A stretch of 64,000 nucleotides of DNA from VRUE01 sp963697695 (GCA_963697695.1 OY969094.1:1798001-1862000); one strand, 5' to 3'; numbered from the stretch's first letter, positions 32,741-42,416 are shown. A program made the numbers and translations. The notes: generated by a model not told the origin, from the letters alone.

Positions 32741-34138
32741 ATGGACCACACGGCCCACGGTTACTGGTTGGAAGAGACCGGGCGTGTTTCGCCGGCGCCT
32801 GAGCTGGTGGGGGAGCGAAGTGCGGATGTGGTCGTGGTCGGTGGCGGGTACACGGGGATGTGGGCGGCCTGGCAGATCAAGCGGTTGGAGCCCGACGCGG
32901 AGGTGGTGCTGCTCGAGGCTGATGCCTGCGGGAACGGGCCGAGCGGGCGGAACGGGGGGTTCTGCAACGTGATGTGGTTCTCGCTGCAGAACATGCGGGC
33001 GCGCTGGGGGGATGCGGCGGCACTGGCGCTGGCGCGAGCGGCTGAGCAGGGCGTGGCCGGGGTGGAGTCCTTCTGCGAGGAGCAGGGCGTCGACGCCTGG
33101 TTCCGCCGCGGCGGCTACCTCCAGGTCTCGACTGCTCCCGCCCAGGACGGGGCCTGGGAGGAGACGCTGGCCGCCTGTCGCGAGCTCGGCGTCGCAGACG
33201 CTGTCCAGCCACTGTCACCGGATCAGGTCGCCCAGCACTGTTCCTCCCCCGCCTTTCGCGGCGGCGCTTTCTACCCCGATGCGGCGACGGTGCAGCCGGC
33301 CCGCCTGGCCCGGGGGCTACGACAGCGGCTGCTCGATGCGGGGGTCGAGATCTGCGAGCGCTCGCCGGTCCGCAGCCTGAGCAGCGCCCCGGCGGAGGTG
33401 GCGGCGCAAACCCCCGCAGGCCGGGTCCGGGCCCGCAAGGGGGTCATCGCGATCGGCGGCGCGGCCAAGTCCCGCCGCGGCCCGCTGCGCAACGCACTCA
33501 CCGTTACTTCTTCGCACATCGTCCTCACCGAGCCCGTGCCGGATCTGCTCGAGCAGATCGGCTGGACCGGAGGCGAGTGCATCACCGACTGCCGCACGAT
33601 GCTGCACTACTTCCGCACCACCCCCGACGGTCGTATCGCCTTCGGTCTGGGAGGAGGGCAGATCGCGATGGGAGGACGGCTGCGGGGAAGGGTCGAGGTG
33701 GACAGCGAGGTGGTGGCGATGGCCGAGCAGCGACTGCGTGCCTACTTTCCAGGTCTCGAGGGACGTCGAGTCACCCACGCCTGGGGCGGTCCGATCGACG
33801 TCTCGCCGACTCACCTGCCGCTCGTCGCGCCGCTGCGCGGGGGCCGCGCCTTCGTCGCCGCCGGCTACACCGGCAACGGCGTCGGCCCCTCCCACATGGT
33901 CGGTCGCGTCCTCGCCTCCCTCGCCCTCGACCGCAGTGACGAGTTCTCCCGCCTGGCCATCGTCGACCCCTCCCCCCAGCGAGTCCCCCCCGAGCCCTTC
34001 CACTGGCTGGGCGGTAGCCTGATTCGTCGCGGCATCATGAGTAAGGAGAACGCAGAGGCCGAAGGACAGTCAGCTTCTCCGATTCACAGGGCGCTTGCGC
34101 GCATCCCGGAGCTGATCGGCTTCCACATCGGCCGCTGA
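32741..34138 (+). CDS. FAD-dependent oxidoreductase (DAO/PuuB-like)
   Basis: 465 residues with an N-terminal FAD-binding motif VVVVGGGYTGMWAAWQIK, CGNGPSGRNGGFCNVMW and a C-terminal AAGYTGNGVGPSHMVGRVLA, typical of the DadA/PuuB group that oxidises amines and amino acids. PuuB acts on gamma-glutamylputrescine; since the polyamine operons start a few kb away this role is conceivable, but no gamma-glutamylation enzyme is seen. It is divergent from the enolase-like gene with only 22 bases between. Confidence 0.85.
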   Translation: MDHTAHGYWLEETGRVSPAPELVGERSADVVVVGGGYTGMWAAWQIKRLEPDAEVVLLEADACGNGPSGRNGGFCNVMWFSLQNMRARWGDAAALALARAAEQGVAGVESFCEEQGVDAWFRRGGYLQVSTAPAQDGAWEETLAACRELGVADAVQPLSPDQVAQHCSSPAFRGGAFYPDAATVQPARLARGLRQRLLDAGVEICERSPVRSLSSAPAEVAAQTPAGRVRARKGVIAIGGAAKSRRGPLRNALTVTSSHIVLTEPVPDLLEQIGWTGGECITDCRTMLHYFRTTPDGRIAFGLGGGQIAMGGRLRGRVEVDSEVVAMAEQRLRAYFPGLEGRRVTHAWGGPIDVSPTHLPLVAPLRGGRAFVAAGYTGNGVGPSHMVGRVLASLALDRSDEFSRLAIVDPSPQRVPPEPFHWLGGSLIRRGIMSKENAEAEGQSASPIHRALARIPELIGFHIGR

Positions 34139-34212
34139 GCTCAGAAGACCGACTCACTGTGCGTATCTGCACCGTTACTCTTGCCCGCCCGCAATGATGA
34201 AGGAGGACCGGG

Positions 34213-35082
34213 GTGAGCACGTACCGGCCGCTGTCGAGTCGCGACCAGCAAGAGAAACGTTTTGAAGAGCCGCAGAAGGGGATCCCATCCTATCTTTGGG
34301 AACCCATTCTCGATTGGGTCAAGCAGTTCGTTTGGGCGTTCTCCCCAAGGCTCTCCCGCGACACCTTTCGCAGTCAGCGAGTGAAGCGGATGCAGGTCGC
34401 CATGCGGCTCAGCGATCCCTTCGACTACAGCGGCATCGACGCTGTACAGCTAAGCCGATTTCTCAATCGCCTGCGCCGAAGCTCAACGATGACCCTGAAC
34501 GTGCTCGACTACATGCTTGGGTTCGAGGCCAGCAAGTCACAGGCCGTGGCCCTCCAAGAACTGCTCACCCTCGGTGGCTCGGAGTGGGAGGTCTCAGAGG
34601 CTCCGGATGGCAGTGGGCGCCGCTACGAGCTGACCAAGCGGGCGATCGGTCCGGTCAAGGAGGCAATCGAAGGGGTCTCCGATGCGCAGCGGGCCCACCA
34701 TCACCTCAGCCTCGCCTGGAGCAGGCTCGCCGGTCGTGACCCAGACCCCTCGAGTTCCTACCGTGAGTCCATCCGTGCCGTTGAGGCGGCAGCCAAGCCC
34801 ATCGTCTCCCCCAGGCGTGAGCTGACCACGCTCGGCAGCGTGATCGGTGAGCTGCGTGCCAAGCCCGAGCTGTGGGAGGTGACGCTGGAGAAGGCTACGA
34901 CTACGGATGTAGCGGCGATGGCGGCGACGATCTGGACCTCCCAGCTCGACCGCCACGGCACCGACGACGGGACGGTGCCGCTTTCGGTCTCCCAGGCGGA
35001 GGCGGACGCCGCCTTCTACATTGCGCTGGCGCTGGTGAGGTTGTTCGCCGGTGGCCACGTCAAGAGGCGGGGAGCTGGCTAG
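34213..35082 (+). CDS. Hypothetical protein with a HEPN/Abi-C-like C-terminal region
   Basis: 289 residues starting at GTG 34213 with AGGAGGA upstream. The first 100 residues are unassigned. The C-terminal part has SYRESIRAVEAAAKPIV, LGSVIGELRAKPELW, DRHGTDDG and AEADAAFYIALALVRLF, an arrangement that reminds me of abortive-infection C-terminal (HEPN-like) domains, but the match is impressionistic and the RNase motif is not canonical. It stands alone between metabolic genes, so no partner suggests a role. Confidence 0.6.
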   Translation: MSTYRPLSSRDQQEKRFEEPQKGIPSYLWEPILDWVKQFVWAFSPRLSRDTFRSQRVKRMQVAMRLSDPFDYSGIDAVQLSRFLNRLRRSSTMTLNVLDYMLGFEASKSQAVALQELLTLGGSEWEVSEAPDGSGRRYELTKRAIGPVKEAIEGVSDAQRAHHHLSLAWSRLAGRDPDPSSSYRESIRAVEAAAKPIVSPRRELTTLGSVIGELRAKPELWEVTLEKATTTDVAAMAATIWTSQLDRHGTDDGTVPLSVSQAEADAAFYIALALVRLFAGGHVKRRGAG

Positions 35083-35107
35083 TTCACTTCGCTTGACATT
35101 TCCGCCG

Positions 35108-36613
35108 TCACCAGCGAGACGTAACGACCTTCTTCCGCGTATAGAAGTCCACAGCATCGGTTCCGTTCGCATGCAGGTCGCCGTCGCAGGAGTCCTTCCA
35201 CCCGGCAAAGGGGAACCAGGCCACTGGGGCGGGGACGCCGACGTTGACGCCGAGCATGCCGGCTTCGGCCCCGTAGCGGTACTCGCGGGCGGCCTCGCCG
35301 GAGGCGGTGAAGATGGCGCCGGCGTTGCCGTAGCGGGAACCGTTGAGGAACTCGATGGCGGCGTCGAGGTCGGGGGCGTCGACGAGGGTGAGCAGGGGCC
35401 CGAACAGCTCTTCGCGGGCCAGCTCGGACTCCGGGTCGGCGACGGCGATCGTCGGACCCAGCAGCGTCCCGGCCGCGCCGCTGTCGCCGCGGCCGTCGAG
35501 GAGCAGCTCGGCACCGTTCTCGGCGCTCCGTGTGATCGCGGCCTCGACCTTGTCGCGGGCTGCTGCTGCCACCATCGGGCAAACGTCTGTTGCTGGGTCG
35601 TCCCCCGGGCCGACGCTCAATTCCCGCGCAGCGGCGGTCAGGGCCTCACGTACCTGTGCCCGCCGCTCCTCGTCGCCGACGACGACGCACACGGAGCCCG
35701 CCAGGCAGCGCTGCCCAGCCGCGCCGAAGCTCGAGCCCATGATCGCCGGCACCGCCTGCTCGAGCTCGGCATCCGGCATGACCACGAGCGAGTTCTTGGC
35801 GCCGCCCAGCGCTTGCACCCGCTTGCCGGTGGCCACCGCCCCCTGGGCGACGATCCGCGCCGTCTCGGCGCGGCCGACGAAGGAGATCGCGTCGACGCCG
35901 GGGTCCTCCAGCAGCGCCGTCACCGCGTCGCGCCCGCCGTGGACGAGGTTGACGACACCAGGCGGGATCTCCTCAATCGAGTCGACCATCTCGACGATCA
36001 GCGCCGCCGGGCGCGGGTCCTGCTCGGACGGCTTGAGGATGAAGGTGTTGCCGCAGGCGATCGCGTAGGGCAGGAACCAGAGCGGGATCATCGCCGGGAA
36101 GTTGAACGGGGTGATCGCCGCGACCACGCCGAGCGGCTGGCGCACCATCTCGACGTCGACCCCGGCGGCGACGCCCTCCAGCGTCTCTCCCTTGAGCAGG
36201 TGTGGGATCGCCGCCGCCGACTCGACCGACTCGATCCCGCGGCCGACCTCGCCGTCGGCGTCGACCATGGTCTTGCCCATGTCGGCGCAGACCAGAGCTA
36301 CCAGCTCGTCGCGGCGCTCCAGCAGCTGCTCGCGCAGGGCCAGCACCGCTCGCGCCCGGCGCTGCGGCGGTACCTCGCGCCAATCGGGCTGCGCAGCCCG
36401 AGCCGCCGCGACCGCCTCGCGGATCTGCTTCGCTCCCGAGAGCGGCACCAGCGCTGCCACCTCGCCGCTGACCGGGTCGAGGTCGTCGAGTGTCTCGACC
36501 CCGTCCACCGGCCGCCAGGCGCCGCCGACGTAGTTCGCCAGCCGCACCGCCCCCTCCGGCCGATGGGCCGATTCCCGCTGATATTCAGCGGTTTTCGGCC
36601 CGTCGGCGGTCAT
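35108..36613 (-). CDS. MmsA-type (CoA-acylating) semialdehyde dehydrogenase
   Basis: 501 residues, an aldehyde dehydrogenase with NAD-binding and catalytic segments ITPFNFPAMIPLWFLPYAI, ALGGAKNSLVVMPDAEL and SSFGAAGQRCLAGSV with the catalytic cysteine. GAKN and GAAGQRC mark the methylmalonate/malonate semialdehyde dehydrogenase branch, which produces acyl-CoA and usually CO2. As last gene of the polyamine/amine transport operon (4-base overlap with potC) it would take malonate semialdehyde from beta-alanine or succinate semialdehyde from GABA. The exact substrate is uncertain. Confidence 0.85.
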   Translation of the reverse strand: MTADGPKTAEYQRESAHRPEGAVRLANYVGGAWRPVDGVETLDDLDPVSGEVAALVPLSGAKQIREAVAAARAAQPDWREVPPQRRARAVLALREQLLERRDELVALVCADMGKTMVDADGEVGRGIESVESAAAIPHLLKGETLEGVAAGVDVEMVRQPLGVVAAITPFNFPAMIPLWFLPYAIACGNTFILKPSEQDPRPAALIVEMVDSIEEIPPGVVNLVHGGRDAVTALLEDPGVDAISFVGRAETARIVAQGAVATGKRVQALGGAKNSLVVMPDAELEQAVPAIMGSSFGAAGQRCLAGSVCVVVGDEERRAQVREALTAAARELSVGPGDDPATDVCPMVAAAARDKVEAAITRSAENGAELLLDGRGDSGAAGTLLGPTIAVADPESELAREELFGPLLTLVDAPDLDAAIEFLNGSRYGNAGAIFTASGEAAREYRYGAEAGMLGVNVGVPAPVAWFPFAGWKDSCDGDLHANGTDAVDFYTRKKVVTSRW

Positions 36614-37485
36614 GCGGTCACCTCGGCCGGAGGGGCGGGGGCTGGTGGGACTACGCGGTCAGGGCGGACTGCCGCCATCCGCTCGGCCCGGCGCTGCTGC
36701 CACAGGACCAGGACGACCGCGATCACGGTTACGAGGAAGAGCATCGTCGCCAGCACGTTGACCTGGACCGGGATGCCGCGCAGGCTCACCCCGTAGACGT
36801 AGAGGGGGAAGGTCACCGTCGTCCCCGAGTTGAAGTTGGAGATGACGAAGTCGTCGATCGAGAGGGCGAAGGCCAGCAGGGCGGCGGCCATGATCCCGGG
36901 CGCAAGCAGCGGCAGGGTGACGGTGCGGAAGGTGGCGAGCGGGGTGGCGCCGAGGTCGGCGGCCGCCTCCTCGAGGTGGCGGTCGAAGCCGATCAGCCGC
37001 GAGCGCACCACCACCACGACGAAGCTGATCGAGAACATCACGTGGGCGATCAACAGCGAGCCGAAGCCGAGCGCGAACGAGTAGTAGATGAACATCGAGA
37101 GCAGCGAGGCGCCGATCACGATCTCGGGCGTCGCCATCGGGATCACGATCAGCAGGTTCGCCGCTCGCCGGCCACGGAACTTGTGGCGGACGAGGGCGAT
37201 CGCCATCAGCGTCCCGATCGCGGTGGAGATCACGGTCGAGAGGGCAGCAAGCCGCAGGCTGGTGAAGAGCGCGTCGTTCAGCTCCGTCAGCGAGAAGGCG
37301 CTGCTCCAGTACTCGGTCGTGAAGCCATGGTCGAGGCCGAAGGTGAGTTTGCCCTGGGGCGTGGCGCCGAAGGAGAAGACGGCGATGACGACGATCGGGA
37401 TCAGCATGTAGGCGACGGCGAGGCCTGCGTAGATCGGCAGCGCGTTGCGGCGCAGCCAGGCCCAGCCGTTCGCGGCGAGAGCCAT
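36610..37485 (-). CDS. Spermidine/putrescine ABC transporter permease, PotC-like
   Basis: 291 residues with six predicted membrane helices and the binding-protein-dependent permease (EAA) signature in HLEEAAADLGATPLATFRTVTLPLL. IPIVVIAVFSF near the N-terminus and LSIDDFVISNF late on are typical of PotC. The start, ATG 37485, overlaps the PotB stop by one base; a frame open to 38301 covers PotB and is not coding. A Pro/Ala-rich tail follows the last helix. Confidence 0.9.
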   Translation of the reverse strand: MALAANGWAWLRRNALPIYAGLAVAYMLIPIVVIAVFSFGATPQGKLTFGLDHGFTTEYWSSAFSLTELNDALFTSLRLAALSTVISTAIGTLMAIALVRHKFRGRRAANLLIVIPMATPEIVIGASLLSMFIYYSFALGFGSLLIAHVMFSISFVVVVVRSRLIGFDRHLEEAAADLGATPLATFRTVTLPLLAPGIMAAALLAFALSIDDFVISNFNSGTTVTFPLYVYGVSLRGIPVQVNVLATMLFLVTVIAVVLVLWQQRRAERMAAVRPDRVVPPAPAPPAEVTA

Positions 37486-38354
37486 CAGGCCCTCCCCTCG
37501 TCCTCGTCGCCCATGAAGGCACCGGTGCCGGCGAAGCGGATGTAGATGGTGACGACGGCGAGGATCAGTCCCATCATCAGGAAGGAGAGCGCCGCCGCCT
37601 CCGGGTAGTCGCGCTGGTTCAGGTAGAGCGACTGGATCACGTTGCCGACCATCGCCTGCTGGGTGCCGCCGAGCAGCTGGGCATTGATGTAGTCGCCGAA
37701 GGCGGGGATGAAGGTGAGCAGGACGCCGGCGACGATCCCCGGCATCGTCAGCGGCAGGGTCACCCTGAGGAAGGCTTGGCGCGAGGAGGAGTAGAGGTCC
37801 TTCGCCGCCTCGACCAACCGCAGGTCGAGCCGCTCCAGGTTGGCGTAGAGCGGCAGGATCATGAAGGGGAGGAAGTTGTAGGTGAGGCCGGCGATCACCG
37901 CTCCCGAGGTCGCCAGCACGCGCCCGTCCTGGGGAACGAGGGCGAGTGTCTGCAGCACGCTGACGATCGGGCTGGAGTCGCTGAGGATCGTCTTCCAGGC
38001 GATCGTGCGGATCAAATAGGTGGTGAAGAAGGGCGCGATCACCGCGAACAGCAGCAGCAGCTTGAAGCGGCCGGCGCGGAAGGCGATCGCGTAGGCAAGC
38101 GGGTAGCCGATCAGCAGCGCCAGGATCGTCGCCGTGCCGGCGTAGAAGAAGGAGCGGCCGATCTGCTCGGTGTGGCCGGAAAGGGAGTCGGGGAAGTTCG
38201 ACCAGGCCCAGTCGAAGGTGTAGCCGGTGGTGAGCGAACCCGAGCGCAGGGCGAGTTCGCCCATGAAGTACATCGGCACTACGAAGAAAACGATGAGCCA
38301 AAGCAGGCCCGGCCCCAAGAGCCAGTATGGGACCAAGCGCTGCTTCAGACTCAT
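37485..38354 (-). CDS. Spermidine/putrescine ABC transporter permease, PotB-like
   Basis: 289 residues, six membrane helices, with PGLLWLIVFFVVPM, APFFTTYLIRTIAWKTIL and the EAA-loop LVEAAKDLYSSSRQAFLRVTLPL. PAFGDYINAQLLGG before the last helix is characteristic of the PotB subgroup. It partners PotC in the membrane and lies 10 bases after the binding-protein gene. Confidence 0.9.
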   Translation of the reverse strand: MSLKQRLVPYWLLGPGLLWLIVFFVVPMYFMGELALRSGSLTTGYTFDWAWSNFPDSLSGHTEQIGRSFFYAGTATILALLIGYPLAYAIAFRAGRFKLLLLFAVIAPFFTTYLIRTIAWKTILSDSSPIVSVLQTLALVPQDGRVLATSGAVIAGLTYNFLPFMILPLYANLERLDLRLVEAAKDLYSSSRQAFLRVTLPLTMPGIVAGVLLTFIPAFGDYINAQLLGGTQQAMVGNVIQSLYLNQRDYPEAAALSFLMMGLILAVVTIYIRFAGTGAFMGDEDEGRA

Positions 38355-38364
38355 CGCACCTACC

Positions 38365-39510
38365 TCACCCAGTGATCACTTCCTGCCAGGCCTCGTTCAC
38401 CGGTTCGATATCCGGCGGCGAGTCCTGGTCGGTGCACTTGCGGGTGAAGTTCGGGCTGGGGAAGACCAGAGGGTCTTTCGCCAGTGCCGGTTCAACCAGA
38501 TCCTGCACCCCTTCGACCGGCGGGATGTAGGTGATGTATTCGGCCAGAGGGGCGTTGATCTCCGGCTCGTAGATGAAGTTCATCCAGCCGTATGCAGCGC
38601 CGGTGTTCGGTGCCCCAACCGGAATCACCATGTTGTCCGACCAGAGCGAGCAGCCCTCTGTCGGCATCCGCCATTCGGCGTTCTCGTTTTCGATGATCGA
38701 GGCGTCCCCCGACCAGCCGATCGCGGCGACGATGTTGCCCGCGGTGAGGTCCTCGGTGTAGTCGTTGCCGGTGAAGCGGCGGATCTGGCCGGAGTCGGCC
38801 GCCGCCTTGATTTTGTCGACTGCGTTGAGCCAGTCCTCGTTGGTCGCCTCGACCGGGTCGACGCCTTCTGCCAGCATCACCAGCGGCACCGTTTCCCGCA
38901 ATTCGCCGAGCATCGTCACCTTGCCCTTGTATTGCGGGTCGAAGAGGTCGTTGACCGAGCGGATATCGGGTGCCTTGGCGGTATCGACCCAGAGCCCGCC
39001 CATGCCACTCACCCACGGCACCGAGAATTTGCGCCCGGGGTCGAAGGAGACGCCCTCGAGCTGCGGCCTGATGTTTTCGAACACCGTCGGCAGCTCGTCG
39101 TGGTTCACCTCCTGCAGGTAGCCGAGGTCATACATCTGCTTCGCCATCCAGTCGGTGACGATGAAGATGCTGCGGCCGCCCGATTCGCCCTCCTCGAGTT
39201 GCGGTTGCAGCTTGCCGAAGAAGGCTTCGTTTTCGTTGACGTCTTCGATGTAGTCGACGCTGACTCCGGTTTTGTCTTCGAACTTGGCAACGGTGTTGTT
39301 CGGGCCCGGGTCCATGTAGCCGGGCCAGTTGGAGATCGTCAGCTTGCCGCTGACCGGCCCGCCCTTCGCCACCGTCACTTCCTCGCTGTTGCTGCCACCG
39401 CCTACGGTGTCGTCGCCGCAGGCGGCCACACCAAGCGCGAGGACCAGGATCGCCACCGCGCACGCGATTGCCGCCAAGCCCTTACTGGATTGCGAATTTC
39501 TGCTGCTCAT
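38365..39510 (-). CDS. Polyamine ABC transporter substrate-binding lipoprotein, PotD/PotF-like
   Basis: About 381 residues with a lipoprotein signal ending LGVAAC, so it is anchored on the outer face of the membrane. LTISNWPGYMDPG, VSVDYIEDVNENEAFFGKL and IVTDWMAKQM belong to the PotD/PotF fold; PWVSGMGGLWVD and MLGELRETVPL follow. Aromatic and acidic residues expected to bind the amine are present (W in SNWPGY, D and E residues), but the ligand cannot be read. ATG 39510 has GAGGTGAG upstream and lies 5 bases after the potA stop. Confidence 0.9.
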   Translation of the reverse strand: MSSRNSQSSKGLAAIACAVAILVLALGVAACGDDTVGGGSNSEEVTVAKGGPVSGKLTISNWPGYMDPGPNNTVAKFEDKTGVSVDYIEDVNENEAFFGKLQPQLEEGESGGRSIFIVTDWMAKQMYDLGYLQEVNHDELPTVFENIRPQLEGVSFDPGRKFSVPWVSGMGGLWVDTAKAPDIRSVNDLFDPQYKGKVTMLGELRETVPLVMLAEGVDPVEATNEDWLNAVDKIKAAADSGQIRRFTGNDYTEDLTAGNIVAAIGWSGDASIIENENAEWRMPTEGCSLWSDNMVIPVGAPNTGAAYGWMNFIYEPEINAPLAEYITYIPPVEGVQDLVEPALAKDPLVFPSPNFTRKCTDQDSPPDIEPVNEAWQEVITG

Positions 39511-39515
39511 CTCTC

Positions 39516-40694
39516 TCACCTCTCAAGTGCTTCGAGCTCGGCGTTGCTCGTGGGTTCGTTCGCCTCGCCTCCGCTACCCGCTCCCGCCTCCTGTGACGCT
39601 CGCATCACGTGCATGTGCTCCGGCTCCCAGCTCAGCGCCACCCGCGCCCCGCCTCCCGGCAGCCGCTGGCGTTCGGCCTCGTTCACGTTGGGGCAGAGCA
39701 CCGTCATCTGCACCCCCTTGCCGAGGTCGACTATGAGCTGGGTCGCGGTGCCGAGGTAGACCGAGCTCTGGACGACCCCCTCGATACGAGGCAGGCCGTT
39801 CGAGGAGGCCGGTGACCCGCCCTCCGGGACCGCGTCGATTCGCAGCTTCTCCGGTCGCACCACCGCGTAGCAGCGCTCTCCGACCGCGAGCCCGTTTGCC
39901 CCGACCCGCACCGCCGGGCCGTTGTCGAGCTGCACCTCGTCCGGCCTCGCCATAGTCGCCGGCATCAGGTTGGAGACACCGATGAAGCCGGCGACGAAGG
40001 TCGTCGCGGGCCGCTCGTAGACCTCCTCGGGGTCGGCGACCTGTTCGACCCGGCCCTGGTTCATCACGGCGATCCGGTCGCTCATCGTCAACGCCTCCTC
40101 CTGATCGTGGGTGACGTAGACGAAGGTGATGCCGACCTCGCGCTGGATCCGCTTCAGCTCGATCTGCAGTCCCTTGCGCAGCTTCAGGTCGAGCGCTCCC
40201 AGCGGCTCGTCCAGAAGCAGGACCTTTGGCAGGTTGACCAGCGCCCGCGCCAGGGCGACACGCTGCTGCTGGCCACCGGAGAGCTGCGCCGGCTTGCGCT
40301 TCGCCTGGGCGGCGAGGCCGACCCGGTCCAGCTCGGCATTGACGCGACGGCCGATTTCCTCCTTCGGCACCCGCTTCCGCCGCAGCCCGAAGGCGACGTT
40401 GTCCTCGACGCTGAGGTGGGGGAAGAGCGCATAGCTCTGGAAGACCGTGTTGGTGGGGCGGCGGTGCGCCGGGAGCCCTGCCACGTCGTCACCCTCGATC
40501 CGGATCTCACCCTCGCTCGGTTGCTCGAAGCCGGCGATCATCCGCAGCGTCGTCGTCTTGCCGCAACCGCTCGGCCCGAGCAGGGTGAAGAACTCTCCGC
40601 CGGCCAACTCCAGGCTGAGGTCGTCGACGGCGACCACGTCGGCGAAGCGCTTGGTGACGCTTTTCAGCTCGACGCTTGGGGTACCACTCTCCAT
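39516..40694 (-). CDS. Polyamine ABC transporter ATP-binding protein, PotA-like
   Basis: 392 residues with Walker A LLGPSGCGKTTTLR, signature LSGGQQQRVALARAL, Walker B LLLDEPLGALD and switch TFVYVTHDQEEAL, then a C-terminal TOBE domain (about 280-370). The Q-loop region VFQSYALFPHLSVEDNV is typical of PotA. ATG 40694 has GGAGGAG upstream and follows the permease stop by one base. It powers the PotBCD system encoded next. Confidence 0.92.
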   Translation of the reverse strand: MESGTPSVELKSVTKRFADVVAVDDLSLELAGGEFFTLLGPSGCGKTTTLRMIAGFEQPSEGEIRIEGDDVAGLPAHRRPTNTVFQSYALFPHLSVEDNVAFGLRRKRVPKEEIGRRVNAELDRVGLAAQAKRKPAQLSGGQQQRVALARALVNLPKVLLLDEPLGALDLKLRKGLQIELKRIQREVGITFVYVTHDQEEALTMSDRIAVMNQGRVEQVADPEEVYERPATTFVAGFIGVSNLMPATMARPDEVQLDNGPAVRVGANGLAVGERCYAVVRPEKLRIDAVPEGGSPASSNGLPRIEGVVQSSVYLGTATQLIVDLGKGVQMTVLCPNVNEAERQRLPGGGARVALSWEPEHMHVMRASQEAGAGSGGEANEPTSNAELEALER

Positions 40695-40695
40695 C

Positions 40696-42282
40696 TCACT
40701 CCTCCGACGTTCCTGTACGACGTTGGAGCCTCCCACTAGAAGGTAGCGCTACGGACTCGTCGAGCAGCCCGGGCGGGGCGACTTCGCGCCGGCGGAGGAA
40801 GAACGGTTCGCGCTTGTGCCTGCGCCAGGCGAACAGCAGCACGACACCGATGACGAGGAAGCCGACCCCGATCACCGCCGGCGGCGCGACCCCGAACCAG
40901 GAGGTCCCGGTGTAGGAGTTGGCCGGGTCGGAGTAGTCGATCAGCGCCTTGAAGAAGAGGTAGCCGAGCAGCACCGCGCCGATCACCGGCGCGACGCCGA
41001 TGAAGAGGAAGTTCTTCACCGACTTGCGCAGCTCGTGCCGGTAGTAGACGGCGCAGGCGATCCCGGTGAAGGCGTAGTAGAAGGCGATCATCAGGGCCAG
41101 CGCCGAGAGCGAGTCGAAGAGGAAGTTTTCGCTGATCAGCTTCGATGGCAGGTACCAGGCAACCGCGAGGACGCCGATCGCGACCGTGGAGACGACCGGG
41201 GTGAAGAAGCGTTTGCTGACCTCGCCCAGGGCCGCCGGCATCGCCTCGGCCCGGGCCATCGAGAGCGAGGTGCGGGCGGCGGGAAGGATCGTCGTCTGGG
41301 TCGAGGCGAGAGCCGAGACGACGACGGCAAGCAGGACGATGCTGCCGAGCGGGTCGCCGAGGACGCCGGTCGCGTAGGAGGAGAGGATTTCCTCGTTGTC
41401 GTCGAACTTCTCCGCGCCGCCGACGCCCTGCCAGGCGACCAGCGCGGTGGCGACGCCGAGGTAGGTGACGAGCAGCAGCACGGTGCTGACGAGGCCGGCG
41501 AGGCCCGGTGCGGTGACCGAGCCCTCGGTCTCCTCGTTGAGGTTGACGGCGCTCTCCCAGCCCCAGTAGATGAAGACGCCGAGCAGCAGCGCCCCGGTCA
41601 GCGCACCGCCGCTGTCGATCGCGAAGGGGTTGAACCACGAGAAGGAGGGATCGACGGCGGTGGCCGGGCCATCGCCGGCCAGGACCTTGTAGAGCGCCAC
41701 CGCGGCGAAGATCAGCAGCGGGCCGATCTGGAGCACCATCAGGCCCTTCTGCAGGTGGGCCGAGAGCTCGGTGCCGAGTACGCAGATCGTCGTCATCACG
41801 GCGATCAGCGCCAGCGCCAACAGGGTGACCCAGAGCTTGCTTTCGACCAGCCCGTCGGCGCCGATCAGGTCGAAGAAGGAGTAGGCGGCGACGTCGGCCA
41901 GCGAGCCGACTACGAGGATCCCGGTGACGCAGATCGCCCAGCCGGTGATCCAGCCGCTCTGCGGGCCGATCGCCCGGGTGACCCAGGAGAAGCTGGTGCC
42001 GCAGTCCTGGTCGGCCCGGTTGAGGTAGTAGAAGGCCGCCGCGATGAAGAACATCGGCACGAAGGAGACGAGCAGCGCGGCGGGCGCCTGGAAGCCGACG
42101 ATGACCACGATCGAGCCGATCACCGCCGCCAGCGAGTAGGCCGGCGCGGTCGAGGCGAGCGCGATCGTCAGCCCGTCGCTGAAGCCGATCGCGTCCTTCT
42201 TCAGTCCCTTGTCGCCGCTGCCGGGTATGGCCGCGACCGGAGTGCCGGCCTCGCCCGGGGCTGGAACCGCTGAGCTCTCCAT
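40696..42282 (-). CDS. APC family amino acid/amine permease
   Basis: 528 residues with about 12-13 hydrophobic helices. The first segments (KDAIGFSDGLTIALASTAPAYSLAA and GTSFSWVTRAIGP) match the amino acid-polyamine-organocation superfamily; the conserved unwound helix 1 motif is present. GGAAGGAG precedes ATG 42282. First gene of the operon with potADBC and mmsA. It probably imports GABA, putrescine or a related amine; specificity is unknown. The promoter and 35-bp operator lie just upstream. Confidence 0.88.
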   Translation of the reverse strand: MESSAVPAPGEAGTPVAAIPGSGDKGLKKDAIGFSDGLTIALASTAPAYSLAAVIGSIVVIVGFQAPAALLVSFVPMFFIAAAFYYLNRADQDCGTSFSWVTRAIGPQSGWITGWAICVTGILVVGSLADVAAYSFFDLIGADGLVESKLWVTLLALALIAVMTTICVLGTELSAHLQKGLMVLQIGPLLIFAAVALYKVLAGDGPATAVDPSFSWFNPFAIDSGGALTGALLLGVFIYWGWESAVNLNEETEGSVTAPGLAGLVSTVLLLVTYLGVATALVAWQGVGGAEKFDDNEEILSSYATGVLGDPLGSIVLLAVVVSALASTQTTILPAARTSLSMARAEAMPAALGEVSKRFFTPVVSTVAIGVLAVAWYLPSKLISENFLFDSLSALALMIAFYYAFTGIACAVYYRHELRKSVKNFLFIGVAPVIGAVLLGYLFFKALIDYSDPANSYTGTSWFGVAPPAVIGVGFLVIGVVLLFAWRRHKREPFFLRRREVAPPGLLDESVALPSSGRLQRRTGTSEE

Positions 42283-42381
42283 GCGTCTCCTTCCCTAGTT
42301 CCCGCTGCAATTGTCCGCGGCGACCGCTTCAAGGTATTCGGAGCGGACAACCTGCACAAGTGGCAAATGTCCTAAAAGCTC

Positions 42382-42416
42382 GGCACTAGCTTGTACATTT
42401 AGTACAAGCTAGTGCC
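42382..42416. promoter_or_regulatory. Perfect 15-bp inverted repeat between divergent operons
   Basis: GGCACTAGCTTGTAC, a 5-base spacer ATTTA, then the exact complement. It lies 100 bases before the permease start and 86 bases before the aminotransferase start, in the 219-base divergent gap. An operator for a dimeric regulator, perhaps the PucR-type protein encoded at 43902, controlling both operons is the simplest reading. CTGCACA occurs on both sides (about 42354 and 42432). Confidence 0.75.

Noticed and set aside
32741..34138. Assignment of the FAD oxidoreductase as gamma-glutamylputrescine oxidase PuuB
   Set aside because: The fold fits, but no gamma-glutamylputrescine synthetase or hydrolase is in the window and the adjacent pathway looks transaminase-based.
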